Notes: generated by a model from the letters alone, not told the origin. DNA of 64,000 nucleotides from WS-11 sp964405235 (GCA_964405235.1 CAYONG010000285.1:6329-70328), one strand, 5' to 3'; numbered from the stretch's first letter, positions 25,933 through 33,746 are shown. Translations and numbers: made by a program.

Positions 25933-26643
25933 TCAGCCCCTTCGATACTCCACCAGCCGCATCCATGGCCGCGAGCGGTCGAGCCCGTCGTAGGACTCGA
26001 GCACAATGCCCGACTCGTCGGCCCAAAATGTGTAGCCCCCGTCCTCGCTTTGCGACGGCAGTGTCACGACGTAGCGTCCGGCCGGCACTGGACCGTGCGG
26101 GGTCTCAAATGTGCCCTTCTCAACGCAGCGGTAGAGCATCCGATCCGGGGTCACCGCCATGATCGGCGGGCCCACACGCAGCACCGGGAACTCGTGCTCG
26201 CCGCCCACCTGAAAATCGCGGCGCGCAAGGATGAGCGTGTTGAAGAGGTGCGTGGCGTAATCCACCTCGCAGTAGTCCGGGAAGTCACCCTCCTGTTCCC
26301 GAAAATGGCCGCCGTACTCGATGCGCACGCGCCACATCGGACCGTCGGCGGCGTGGGTCGCCCGCAGCGTGCGCTCGCCCACCGTCCACAGCACCTCGAG
26401 CCCGGTGATCCGCCACTCGCGGGTGAGCGTCACGCGATACGCGTGGCGGTTCGGTAACGGGTGCGGAGGCACGGTCTCCTGCTCGCCGCTCACGACCATG
26501 CCATCGGCGGAACCCTCGATGCGCCAGCGCTCCTCACCGCACTCGACCCCGGCGTGGTAGAGGACGTAGCGGCCTTGGAGCCTGGGGAGCCCGGGGATCG
26601 CCGTCCCCGCCTCGCCTGTGGAATCGATCGCGGGAGACGTCAC
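25933..26643 (-). CDS. unknown beta-rich protein of the pyrimidine operon
   Basis: 236 residues from GTG 26643, which overlaps the beta-ureidopropionase TGA (GTGA). The open frame runs on upstream but inside the nitrilase gene. I do not recognise the family. It has no signal peptide or membrane helix; it is rich in strands and aromatic residues with many charged turns (Y-V-L-Y-H-A-G, W-R-V-R-I-E-Y-G-G-H, D-Y-C-E-V-D-Y-A-T-H, V-V-T-L-P-S). The fold may resemble DUF3108-like beta-barrels. Sandwiched with tight coupling between steps two and three of the pathway, it probably serves that pathway, perhaps as a binding or auxiliary subunit; this is inference from position only. Confidence 0.75.
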   Translation of the reverse strand: MTSPAIDSTGEAGTAIPGLPRLQGRYVLYHAGVECGEERWRIEGSADGMVVSGEQETVPPHPLPNRHAYRVTLTREWRITGLEVLWTVGERTLRATHAADGPMWRVRIEYGGHFREQEGDFPDYCEVDYATHLFNTLILARRDFQVGGEHEFPVLRVGPPIMAVTPDRMLYRCVEKGTFETPHGPVPAGRYVVTLPSQSEDGGYTFWADESGIVLESYDGLDRSRPWMRLVEYRRG

Positions 26644-27512
26644 GGGGCCAGGTCCACCAGCTCGTCGTAGGTCTCGGGTCGCCGGTCGCGGTAGAACTGC
26701 CAGATGCGCCGGACCTCCTCGATCATGTCGAGGTCCATCTCGGCGACCACGAGTTCGTCCTTGTCCTCGCCGCCCTGGGCGAGAAAGTTCCCGCGCGGGT
26801 CCACGAAGTAGGACGACCCGTAGAACTTGCCGATGTTCCAGGGCGCCTCGGTGCCGACCCGGTTGCTGCATCCCATGAAGTAGCCGTTGGCGACCGCGTG
26901 GGCGGGCTGCTCGAGTTTCCACAGGTACTGCGAGAGCCCGGCGACCGTGGCGCTCGGGTTGAAGACGATCTCGGCGCCGTTCAACCCCAGCGCGCGCGCG
27001 CCCTCGGGGAAGTGGCGGTCGTAGCAGATGTACACGCCAACCTTGGCGTAGCGGGTCTGGAACACCGGGTAGCCGAGGTTGCCCGGCTTGAAGAAGTATT
27101 TCTCCCAGAACCCCGACGTGTGCGGGATGTGATTCTTCCGGTACTTGCCGAGGTAGGAGCCGTCGGCGTCGTAGACCGCGGCGGTGTTGTAGTAGACGCC
27201 GGGCAGGTCGCGCTCGTAAACCGGCACCACCACCGCCATCTGGTACTTCGAGGCGATCTTCGCCACCGCGTCGGTGGTGGGCCCCGGCACCGGCTCGGTC
27301 GCGTCGTACCAGCGCGGGTCCTGGCTCGGGCAGAAGTAGGGACCGTCGAAGATTTCCTGCAGGCAGAGCACCTGCACGCCCTTCTTCCCTGCTTCCTCGA
27401 TCAGGGGCACGTGCTTGTCGAACATCGCCTGCTTGATCTTCGCGACCGGGAGTGACTCGTCGTTGAGCGGGTTGCTGCACTGGATCAGACCGCCGATGAG
27501 TTTCCGGGGCAT
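26640..27512 (-). CDS. beta-ureidopropionase / N-carbamoyl-beta-alanine amidohydrolase (nitrilase superfamily)
   Basis: 290 residues. The catalytic triad of the nitrilase superfamily is intact: Glu53 (L-Q-E-I-F), Lys126 (Y-R-K-N-H-I-P) and Cys163 (Y-I-C-Y-D-R-H-F-P-E). The stretch H-T-S-G-F-W-E-K-Y-F-F after the Lys resembles beta-alanine synthases and N-carbamoylputrescine amidases. It would release beta-alanine, CO2 and ammonia from N-carbamoyl-beta-alanine, step three of reductive pyrimidine degradation. First gene of the operon with the unknown protein, dihydropyrimidinase and amidohydrolase. The neighbourhood favours the pyrimidine role over polyamine metabolism. Confidence 0.88.
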   Translation of the reverse strand: MPRKLIGGLIQCSNPLNDESLPVAKIKQAMFDKHVPLIEEAGKKGVQVLCLQEIFDGPYFCPSQDPRWYDATEPVPGPTTDAVAKIASKYQMAVVVPVYERDLPGVYYNTAAVYDADGSYLGKYRKNHIPHTSGFWEKYFFKPGNLGYPVFQTRYAKVGVYICYDRHFPEGARALGLNGAEIVFNPSATVAGLSQYLWKLEQPAHAVANGYFMGCSNRVGTEAPWNIGKFYGSSYFVDPRGNFLAQGGEDKDELVVAEMDLDMIEEVRRIWQFYRDRRPETYDELVDLAP

Positions 27513-27555
27513 GAGACGTTCCTCGTTGAGGGGGTGATCGCGGCGACGGCTCCGT

Positions 27556-27702
27556 TCAGCGGTCGTTCAGTACTTCTCGGTCATGGGCCAGAGCGTACGG
27601 CGGATAGAGCGTGTTCCAGCGGGTGATGAGCGCACCGATCGCGCCGCCGGGCGCGTGCCGACACCACCGCGAGCGCCTCAAAGGTGAGGACCATCCCCAT
27701 CA
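27556..27702 (-). pseudogene. possible small frameshifted ORF
   Basis: Starting at TGATGGGG, which overlaps the stop of the 144-residue membrane protein, one frame reads M-G-M-V-L-T-F-E-A-L-A-V-V. About 17 codons on, the neighbouring frame reads G-G-A-I-G-A-L-I-T-R-W-N-T-L-Y-P-P-Y and runs to a TGA at 27556-27558. The join would need a +1 or -1 shift in the G/C-rich run CGCGCCCGGCGGCG. It could be a broken or miscalled small membrane protein of about 45 residues, or chance. The 27513-27555 remainder shows nothing. Confidence 0.22.
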
Positions 27703-28134
27703 GCCCCTCACAACCGCCACGCCGGGAGCAGCCACGCCTGCCGCCTGCGCGCCGCTCCAGGCGCCGAGCCAGTAAAGCGCGCTCGATGCGATCGCGAACC
27801 ACACCGGGTGCGGGATGATCATGAGATTCATGAGCCCGGCACAGAACAGGAGCGCGGCGAGGATCATGGCATGCATCATCTTCGCCTTCGGCGCGAAGCG
27901 CGCCGCCACCCAGCCTCCGGCGACGCTGCCCGCGGCGTAGGAGAGCAGCACGAAGAGCAGCGCCGCGAGCGGGATCTGCGCCATCGCCGCCTTGATGGAT
28001 TCGGGATTCGTGGGGTCCATCCCTGCCGGTGGCGGGTAGAGACGCATGCCAATCATCTGGACCACGGCGATCAGGACGAACGCGACCAGCAGCCCCGAGA
28101 TGACGGCGAGGATGCTGCGGACGACCGGGTTCAT
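27700..28134 (-). CDS. small four-helix membrane protein
   Basis: 144 residues with four hydrophobic segments (about 8-30, 56-78, 86-106 and 112-132). A conserved-looking G-S-V-A-G-G-W-V-A-A-R-F follows helix 2. Family not recognised beyond small membrane proteins of unknown function. It lies 58 bases downstream of the semialdehyde dehydrogenase on the same strand and might be co-transcribed. No catalytic residues are visible. Confidence 0.7.
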   Translation of the reverse strand: MNPVVRSILAVISGLLVAFVLIAVVQMIGMRLYPPPAGMDPTNPESIKAAMAQIPLAALLFVLLSYAAGSVAGGWVAARFAPKAKMMHAMILAALLFCAGLMNLMIIPHPVWFAIASSALYWLGAWSGAQAAGVAAPGVAVVRG

Positions 28135-28192
28135 TCCGCCTCCCAGGGAGCGCGGGACGGCCGTGCGTACGACCGTCCCGCATCACGGTCCT

Positions 28193-29701
28193 CTACAACC
28201 ACCGCGTGATGACCACTTTCTTGTCGGTGTAGAACTCGACCCCGTCGCGGCCGTGCGCCTTGAGGTCGCCGAAAAACGATCCCTTCGCACCGCCGAACGG
28301 GAAGTAGGCCATCGGCGCCGCGACGCCAATGTTGACGCCCAGCATGCTGGGCTCGACCCGATAGCGGTACTCGCGCGCCCACTTACCGCTCGAGGTGAAG
28401 ATGCTGGTCGCGTTGCCGAGGTCGTGCCGGCGCACGATGGCGACCGCCTCGTCGAAGTCCTTCGCACGCATGAGGCACAGCACCGGCCCGAAGATCTCCT
28501 CGCGGCCGATCACCATGTCGGGCGTCACGCCGTCGAAGATGGAGGGGCCGAGGAAGTAGCCGTCGGGGTGCTTCGCGTCCCGGTAGGCGCGCCCGTCGAG
28601 GATGAGCTTCGCCCCTTCGGCCAGACCCTTCTCGATGTAGCCGAGCACCTTCTCGCGGTGCTGCTGGGTGATGAGCGGCCCCATCGTGACGCCGGCCTCC
28701 TCGCCGCCGCCCACCTTGAGCTTCTTGGTCTCGGCGACCAGCTTGTCACGGATGCGGTCGTAGGCATCCCCGACCGCGAGCACCACGCTGTTTGCGAGGC
28801 AGCGCTCGCCCGCGCATCCGAAGCACGACTCGGTCGAGATCGCGGCTGCCCGATCCATGTCGGCATCGGGCATCACCACGACGAAGTTCTTGGCGCCGCC
28901 CAGAGCCTGCACGCGTTTGCCCCTCTCGGCGCCGCGCTTGTAGACGTAGTGGGCGACGGGCGACGAACCCACGAACGACACCCCGGCGATCCCCGGGTGG
29001 TCGAGGATGGCGTCCACCGATTCCTTGGCGCCGTGCACCAGGTTCACCACGCCCTCGGGGAATCCGGCCTGGTGCAGCAGCTCGAAGATCTTCACCTGCG
29101 AGAGCGGCACCCGCTCGCTGGGCTTGACGATGAACGTGTTCCCGCACGCTACGGCGTAGGGCAGGAACCACATCGGCACCATCACCGGGAAGTTGAACGG
29201 GGTGATGGCCGCGAACACCCCGAGCGGCTGGCGCACGGTGTGGCAATCGATGCCGGTGGCGATGTCCTCGAGCGAAGTGCCCTGCATGAGCTGCGGGATC
29301 GCCAGCGCGTTGTCGATGTTGTCGATCGCGCGGCGCACCGAGGAACGCGACTCCTCGAGCGTCTTGCCGTGCTCGCGGGTGCACACACGCGCGATGTCCT
29401 CGAAATGCTCCTCGAACAAACTCTTCAGCTTGAAGAGGGGCTTGAGCCGGTTCACGGGCGGCGTCGCGCGCCAGGCAGGGTAGGCCTTGAGTGCCGCCTG
29501 CACCGCGCGGTCGACGTCGGCGGCGCCGCCCAGCGGCACACGCGCGAGCAGCGCATCGGTGGCGGGATTGCGGACCTCGCCAATGTGGGTCGCGTCCGAG
29601 GCGACCCAGCGGCCGCCGATGTAGTTCTGGATGGTGGTGACGGCGTCGCTGGTCGCCGTCTCGTGGCCGTTGACGACGGCCTGCTCGCGCGGTGCCGACA
29701 T
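28193..29701 (-). CDS. mmsA: methylmalonate/malonate semialdehyde dehydrogenase (CoA-acylating)
   Basis: 502 residues from ATG 29701, chosen for GAGGAGGTC 7 bases upstream; the longer open frame upstream is intergenic. Aldehyde dehydrogenase fold with I-T-P-F-N-F-P, F-V-G-S-S-P-V-A and catalytic Cys301 in C-A-G-E-R-C-L-A. The expected Glu268 of ordinary ALDHs is replaced by the family-specific G-G-A-K-N-F. These are MmsA/IolA features: NAD- and CoA-dependent oxidation of malonate or methylmalonate semialdehyde to acetyl- or propionyl-CoA. In this setting it would consume the semialdehydes formed from beta-alanine or beta-aminoisobutyrate, the ends of uracil and thymine breakdown. Valine or inositol catabolism are alternatives. 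Confidence 0.9.
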   Translation of the reverse strand: MSAPREQAVVNGHETATSDAVTTIQNYIGGRWVASDATHIGEVRNPATDALLARVPLGGAADVDRAVQAALKAYPAWRATPPVNRLKPLFKLKSLFEEHFEDIARVCTREHGKTLEESRSSVRRAIDNIDNALAIPQLMQGTSLEDIATGIDCHTVRQPLGVFAAITPFNFPVMVPMWFLPYAVACGNTFIVKPSERVPLSQVKIFELLHQAGFPEGVVNLVHGAKESVDAILDHPGIAGVSFVGSSPVAHYVYKRGAERGKRVQALGGAKNFVVVMPDADMDRAAAISTESCFGCAGERCLANSVVLAVGDAYDRIRDKLVAETKKLKVGGGEEAGVTMGPLITQQHREKVLGYIEKGLAEGAKLILDGRAYRDAKHPDGYFLGPSIFDGVTPDMVIGREEIFGPVLCLMRAKDFDEAVAIVRRHDLGNATSIFTSSGKWAREYRYRVEPSMLGVNIGVAAPMAYFPFGGAKGSFFGDLKAHGRDGVEFYTDKKVVITRWL

Positions 29702-29824
29702 GGGATATGACCTCCTCGAGGATCGTGAGCCCGGAAGCGCCCACCAAGATACACCCAGGCCGGGTGGGCGTGGAATCGCCAAACCCGCCGTCGGATACGG
29801 GTTCAGGCCGTCCGGCCGCGATGT

Positions 29825-29830
29825 TAGACT
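29825..29830 (+). promoter_or_regulatory. TAGACT -10-like box of the first nucleotidyltransferase module
   Basis: TAGACT followed by GCCGCCCGAT; the same TAGACT-S-CCGCC string occurs at 32334 before the second module. A weak TTCAGG lies 17 bases upstream. The leader to ATG 29862 is about 24 bases and contains GGAGG. Confidence 0.4.
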
Positions 29831-29861
29831 GCCGCCCGATCGCTCATCATGGAGGCATCCG

Positions 29862-30098
29862 ATGGACCCGGCCTGGCGCGAGCATCTCGAGGCGCTCAAA
29901 CGCTTCAATGTGTGGGAGGACGGCCAGCTTCGCGGCCTGCGCCGGGACTATTCGGAGTCGCTCGCCTGGATGGCCGAGGCGTGGAACCTTGCGCGCCGGA
30001 CAAATCCCGCCTGGGGATCTCCCAATGGCGGGGAGGAGCAGATCCTTCACCTCGTGAGCTTGCAGCACGCGCTCGCGAAGGCCCGTCTCGGCCCATGA
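29862..30098 (+). CDS. small protein paired with nucleotidyltransferase, module 1
   Basis: 78 residues from ATG 29862, with GGAGG 6 bases upstream; the longer open frame lacks such a site. Helical, Trp-rich (E-H-L-E-A-L-K-R-F-N-V-W-E, S-L-A-W-M-A-E-A-W). Its TGA overlaps the ATG of the nucleotidyltransferase gene (ATGA). It resembles small proteins I associate with AbiEii/DUF6036-like nucleotidyltransferases, but I cannot name the family. No RX4-6H HEPN motif is present. A toxin, antitoxin or partner role is inferred from coupling only. Confidence 0.7.
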   Translation: MDPAWREHLEALKRFNVWEDGQLRGLRRDYSESLAWMAEAWNLARRTNPAWGSPNGGEEQILHLVSLQHALAKARLGP

Positions 30099-30688
30099 AC
30101 CATCTCGAGGCGGCCCTGCTGGAGGTCGTGGGATTCCTGGAAGCCCGGGGAGCCCGATACATGGTGGTGGGCGGCTTCGCCTCGCTCCACTGGGGTCGCC
30201 AACGACTTACCGAGGACCTCGATTTGACTGTCGAGGTCCAGTTCCCTGCGCTCGCAGGATTCGTCGAAGAACTTGGACGTGAGTTCAAGCTCACCGCCAG
30301 CGACCCGCTGGAGTTCGCGCGCGTGAATCACCTCATCCGCCTGATGACCCGCGTGTCCGTCCCCGTGGATCTGATGCTGGCGGCTCTTCCCTTCCAGGTC
30401 GCGGCCCTGGATCGTGCTGTGGAGATACCCGTGGGACCCCGAACGGTACGCTTCTGCACACCGGAGGATCTCGTCATCTACAAGCTCGCGTCTGAAAGGC
30501 CACAGGATCACATCGACGTCGATGGCGTGGTCCTGCGCCAGGCCGAGGGGTTGGACCGCAAGTACCTCGACCGGTACGTTTGCGACCTCGCGGCCGGTCT
30601 CGAGCGGCCTGACATACTCAGGATTTACTCAGCCGCCTTGAAGAGAGCAGGACTCCCCGAACTTCCTCCGAATCGGGGCACGGTGTGA
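30095..30688 (+). CDS. MNT/AbiEii-type nucleotidyltransferase, module 1
   Basis: 197 residues. The nucleotidyltransferase signature is intact: V-V-G-G-F-A near residue 18, then T-E-D-L-D-L with the D-x-D metal pair near residues 40-42, and a third acidic residue in V-P-V-D-L-M-L near residue 92. Proteins of this fold transfer a nucleotide to protein, RNA or a small molecule; stand-alone versions beside a small ORF are typical of antitoxins or toxins in type II/IV-like modules. Start overlaps the small ORF by 4 bases, and the GHKL ATPase follows 3 bases after its stop, so all three are one operon. Confidence 0.8.
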   Translation: MNHLEAALLEVVGFLEARGARYMVVGGFASLHWGRQRLTEDLDLTVEVQFPALAGFVEELGREFKLTASDPLEFARVNHLIRLMTRVSVPVDLMLAALPFQVAALDRAVEIPVGPRTVRFCTPEDLVIYKLASERPQDHIDVDGVVLRQAEGLDRKYLDRYVCDLAAGLERPDILRIYSAALKRAGLPELPPNRGTV

Positions 30689-30691
30689 CCC

Positions 30692-32275
30692 ATGGGTGAG
30701 ACCCGCGTCGACCTGCATCACCTGCTCGAGGACCTCCGCGACGCATACGCAGGCGCGCTCGAGGAAACCATCCTCACCGAGATCGTCGCCAATTGCCTCG
30801 ACTCTGGCGCGGGCCTGATCCGAGTCGTGGCGGAGCCGGCGCTCTCCACCCTCACGGTCGTCGATGATGGCTCGGGAATGCAGCGGCGCGATCTCGCCCG
30901 CTATCACGACATCGCCGCCAGCACCAAGACGCGCGGCGAGGGGATCGGCTTCGCCGGTGTCGGGATCAAGCTCGGCCTCCTCCTGTGCGAGGAGGTGCTG
31001 ACCGAGACGCGGCGCGGCAAGAGCCACGTGGCGACGCGCTGGCACCTGGCCTCGCGCCACAAGGCTCCGTGGAAGTGGGTGCCTCCACCGGGGCTCGTGG
31101 TCGAGCGAGGTACCGCGGTGACACTCAAGCTTACCAATCCCCTCTCGCCGCTACTCGACGCCGGGTTCCTCGAGGGTACGCTGCGCCGCCACTATCAGCC
31201 GCTGCTCGAACCCGAGTTCGACGAGCTGCTGCTCGACCACTACCAGAGGGGACTGCGGTTCGAGGTGAACGCCCGCGCGCTGGAGCGGGCGCGCGTCCGG
31301 GCGACCGAGATCGCGCCGCTCGCGGTGAGGATCGGCCGCAAGCGCAAGCCTGCCGCGCTCGGCTACCTGGTGCGCGAGGCGGCGCCGCTCCCCGAAGAGG
31401 CACGGGGCCTCGCGATCACCACGCTCGGCAAGGTCATCAAGCGGGGCTGGGACTGGCTCGGGGTGACTCCGGCCACCCCTGACCTGATCGGCGGCGTGAT
31501 CGAGGTGCCGGCGCTGGCCGAGTGTCTGACTCTTAACAAGGCCGACTTCATCCGCACGGGTCCGCGCGGGGCGACCTACCTCGCCCTGCGCAAGGCGATC
31601 CAGGAGGCGGTCGGCTACCAGCTCGCCGCATGGGGCGACGCGCGCGACCAGGCCGAGGAGACCCGCCGGCGCGCGGCGCGGCCGGTCGAGCGCGACCTGG
31701 AGCGCGTGCTGGTGGACCTGGCCGACGAGTTCCCGCTGCTGGGCGCACTGGTCGAGCGTCACGCCGGCGGGCAGCGCAAGCTGCCGATCGGTCGGTCAGG
31801 AGGCGCGGCGGACGCGCATGCGCTGATGGCGGAGTCGGTGAGCGCGCAGGCCGACGCCGCAGTGGCGGTCTCGGAGGTGGCCGGGATGCCCTCACCCTCC
31901 GAGGCGCAGGCGCCCGCCGCGCAGCCCGACGCAAGGCCTGCCGGCGCCGCGCCGCCAGCCGCCCCCGGGCTACCCGGCGAGCGCGGCCCGCGACGCCCGA
32001 CCCGCTACGGACTCACCATCCAGTTCGAGGCGCGTCCCGGCGACCCTGAGATCGGGCGGCTGCGTGAGTCCACCGTCTGGGTGAACGAGGCTCACTCTGC
32101 CTACAAGCGTGCCGTCGCATCGCGCTCCGAAGGCTACCACCTGGCGCTGGCGGTGGCGCTCGCCCTGGCGCCGCTCGCGGTGGAGGCGGCGGGCGAGCAT
32201 GCGTTCGTCACCGCGTTCCTCGACCGATGGGGTGCGGCGCTCGAGACGAGCGGGGGGCGCGGGCGGCGATTGTAG
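30692..32275 (+). CDS. GHKL (Hsp90/MutL/MORC-like) ATPase of unknown function
   Basis: 527 residues, start ATG 30692, 3 bases after the nucleotidyltransferase stop. The Bergerat ATP site is clear: N-box Glu30 and Asn34 (T-E-I-V-A-N-C-L-D), G1 D-D-G-S-G-M (58-63), and lid G-E-G-I-G-F-A-G-V-G-I-K (82-93). The order and the A-S-T-K-T-R stretch resemble the HATPase_c_3 group (MORC, MutL, Hsp90-like) rather than histidine kinases. The middle region (about 130-330) resembles the S5 transducer region of that group. Residues about 370-440 are a low-complexity Ala/Pro linker, then a C-terminal domain of about 90 residues. Membership of a defence-type operon is inferred from its nucleotidyltransferase neighbours. 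Confidence 0.8.
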   Translation: MGETRVDLHHLLEDLRDAYAGALEETILTEIVANCLDSGAGLIRVVAEPALSTLTVVDDGSGMQRRDLARYHDIAASTKTRGEGIGFAGVGIKLGLLLCEEVLTETRRGKSHVATRWHLASRHKAPWKWVPPPGLVVERGTAVTLKLTNPLSPLLDAGFLEGTLRRHYQPLLEPEFDELLLDHYQRGLRFEVNARALERARVRATEIAPLAVRIGRKRKPAALGYLVREAAPLPEEARGLAITTLGKVIKRGWDWLGVTPATPDLIGGVIEVPALAECLTLNKADFIRTGPRGATYLALRKAIQEAVGYQLAAWGDARDQAEETRRRAARPVERDLERVLVDLADEFPLLGALVERHAGGQRKLPIGRSGGAADAHALMAESVSAQADAAVAVSEVAGMPSPSEAQAPAAQPDARPAGAAPPAAPGLPGERGPRRPTRYGLTIQFEARPGDPEIGRLRESTVWVNEAHSAYKRAVASRSEGYHLALAVALALAPLAVEAAGEHAFVTAFLDRWGAALETSGGRGRRL

Positions 32276-32333
32276 GGGGCCAGCGGTCACCGCTGCGCGA
32301 TCCCCGCGGCATCGGCGCTCTGCCCGGAGATGG

Positions 32334-32339
32334 TAGACT
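32334..32339 (+). promoter_or_regulatory. TAGACT -10-like box just before the second module
   Basis: TAGACT, then CCCGCCG, then ATG at 32347: 7 bases between box and start codon, with no Shine-Dalgarno sequence. Predicted transcripts would be leaderless. No good -35 hexamer at 16-18 bases. Confidence 0.42.
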
Positions 32340-32346
32340 CCCGCCG

Positions 32347-32619
32347 ATGCTCTTCTCCGATGACACGAGCCCCGAGGCCGAGCGCGTCCTGGTCGGCCTG
32401 CTGCGCGCCAGGGCGCCGGCCGAGCGCCTCTCCTCCGTGTTCCATCTGAACGCGCTCGCCCGCTCGCTGACCTTCGCCGGGCTCCGCGAGCGCAATCCGG
32501 ACGCTTCGGACGACGAGATCGAGGCCCGGTACGCCGAGCTGATCCTGGGAACGCAGCTCGCCGCGAGAGTTCTGGCCACGAGGAAGGCTCGGGGGCTCGG
32601 CTCCGGCGCCCGACGGTAG
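32347..32619 (+). CDS. small protein paired with nucleotidyltransferase, module 2
   Basis: 90 residues. It matches a pattern I recall from many genomes: a short N-terminus (S-P-E-A-E), a helix ending in A-R-S-L, then G-L-R-E-R-N-P-D-A-S-D-D-E-I and L-I-L-G-T-Q-L-A. Such proteins commonly sit directly before a nucleotidyltransferase, as here (3-base gap). R27-x5-H33 fits the loose RX4-6H spacing of HEPN toxins, but the protein is short for HEPN, so this is weak. The start lacks an SD; the box at 32334 suggests a leaderless mRNA. Confidence 0.7.
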   Translation: MLFSDDTSPEAERVLVGLLRARAPAERLSSVFHLNALARSLTFAGLRERNPDASDDEIEARYAELILGTQLAARVLATRKARGLGSGARR

Positions 32620-32622
32620 CCG

Positions 32623-33204
32623 ATGCCGAATCCCCAGCTCGAAGCGCTCGGCCGCGTCGTGATGCTGCTCAACGCGTGGGGCATCGGTTACTGCATCGGT
32701 GGCTCCCTGGCGAGTTCCTACTACGGCGTGAGCCGGACCACCGCGGATGCCGACATCGTCGTCGATCTGCAGGCTGGACAGCTCGACGCCATGGCCACCG
32801 CCCTCGAACCCGAGTTCTACATCAGCCGCGACGCCATGCGTGAGGCGCTTCGCGAGCGGAGGTCGTTCAACGCCATCCACCTGGACACGTTGTTCAAGGT
32901 CGACTTCTTCGTCCTCGGCGACGGACCATTCGATCGCGAAGAGTTCCGGCGACGCGTTCCCAAGCAGCTCGCCGAGCTCCCCGATGTCCCCGTCACCTTG
33001 ATGACCGCACAGGACACGGTGCTCAGCAAGCTGCGCTGGTTCCGCTCCGGCGGCGAAGTATCGGACCACCCATGGCGGGATGTCCTGGGTGTGCTGGTGG
33101 CGTCGGGACCGACCCTTGATGTGACTTACATGGAGCTCTGGGCTGCGTCTCTGGGCGTGAGCGATCTGCTGAGCCGGGCGAGAGCGGAAGCATCCACGCA
33201 CTGA
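32623..33204 (+). CDS. MNT-type nucleotidyltransferase, module 2
   Basis: 193 residues. I-G-G-S-L-A near residue 21, A-D-A-D-I-V-V near residue 40 (D-x-D-like acidic pair) and a third acidic residue in F-K-V-D-F-F near residue 88 give an intact nucleotidyltransferase active site. It is only distantly similar to the module 1 enzyme, so this is not a recent tandem duplication. It follows the small ORF by 3 bases. Role as in module 1: toxin-antitoxin or defence partner is likely but unproven. Convergent with the Nudix gene 23 bases later. Confidence 0.8.
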   Translation: MPNPQLEALGRVVMLLNAWGIGYCIGGSLASSYYGVSRTTADADIVVDLQAGQLDAMATALEPEFYISRDAMREALRERRSFNAIHLDTLFKVDFFVLGDGPFDREEFRRRVPKQLAELPDVPVTLMTAQDTVLSKLRWFRSGGEVSDHPWRDVLGVLVASGPTLDVTYMELWAASLGVSDLLSRARAEASTH

Positions 33205-33227
33205 AGCACCCCCTGCTGACCGCCCCG

Positions 33228-33746
33228 TCACCCCAGCCTTCGCCTCACCTCCCGCAGCACTGCGCTCATGTGCTTCCACGCGAGCCGCGCCCCGCTGCGC
33301 CCGATCCGCGCCAGCGGCATCCACTCGGCGCTCGCCGCGTCATCGGCGGCGCGCGGCACGCCCGAGCGCCAGCGCGCAAGCCAGTAGAAGTTCATGGTCG
33401 GGAAGTATCCGAAGCCCCTGAGGTGGTAGCGGTCCCAGAAATAGCCTAGCGGCTCGATCCTACCAACGCGCAGCCCGGTCTCCTCGCGCAGCTCGCGCCG
33501 TGCCGCCTCATCGATCGCCTCGTTCGCGTCCACGAACCCGCCCGGGAAGTCCAGGAAGCCGCGGCGCGGCGGGTGTCCGCGCCTCAGCATCAGGAGCGCG
33601 CCGGCCTTCGCCACGATTATCCCGGCGCACGGACGCGGGTAGTCGAACATGAGGTAGCGACAGCGTGGGCAGCGGATCTTTCGCGGATCGTCACCAACGG
33701 TGCGCGAGACCGGGCGCCCGCAACGCGCGCAAGGAAAGGAGATCAC
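33228..33746 (-). CDS. Nudix hydrolase with N-terminal zinc ribbon
   Basis: 172 residues from GTG 33746, overlapping the upstream TGA by 4 bases. Cys6/Cys9 and Cys26/Cys29 form a zinc ribbon, as in NudC-like and related Nudix proteins. The Nudix box is complete: G-G-F-V-D-x5-E-A-x3-R-E-L-R-E-E-T-G. A preceding R-R-G-H and F-L-D-F-P-G-G are typical. It would hydrolyse a nucleoside-diphosphate-linked substrate; which one cannot be told. Coupled with the phosphodiester glycosidase gene. Confidence 0.88.
   Translation of the reverse strand: MISFPCARCGRPVSRTVGDDPRKIRCPRCRYLMFDYPRPCAGIIVAKAGALLMLRRGHPPRRGFLDFPGGFVDANEAIDEAARRELREETGLRVGRIEPLGYFWDRYHLRGFGYFPTMNFYWLARWRSGVPRAADDAASAEWMPLARIGRSGARLAWKHMSAVLREVRRRLG

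Noticed and set aside
27700..27702. TGA of the 144-residue membrane protein as a second recoded stop
   Set aside because: The codons after it in frame are Trp/Arg-rich without a redox motif, and the stop is followed by a TGATG start overlap. No reason to propose selenocysteine.
32347..32619. HEPN toxin call for the small ORF of module 2
   Set aside because: R27-x5-H33 fits the loose spacing only, the protein is short and lacks other HEPN features.
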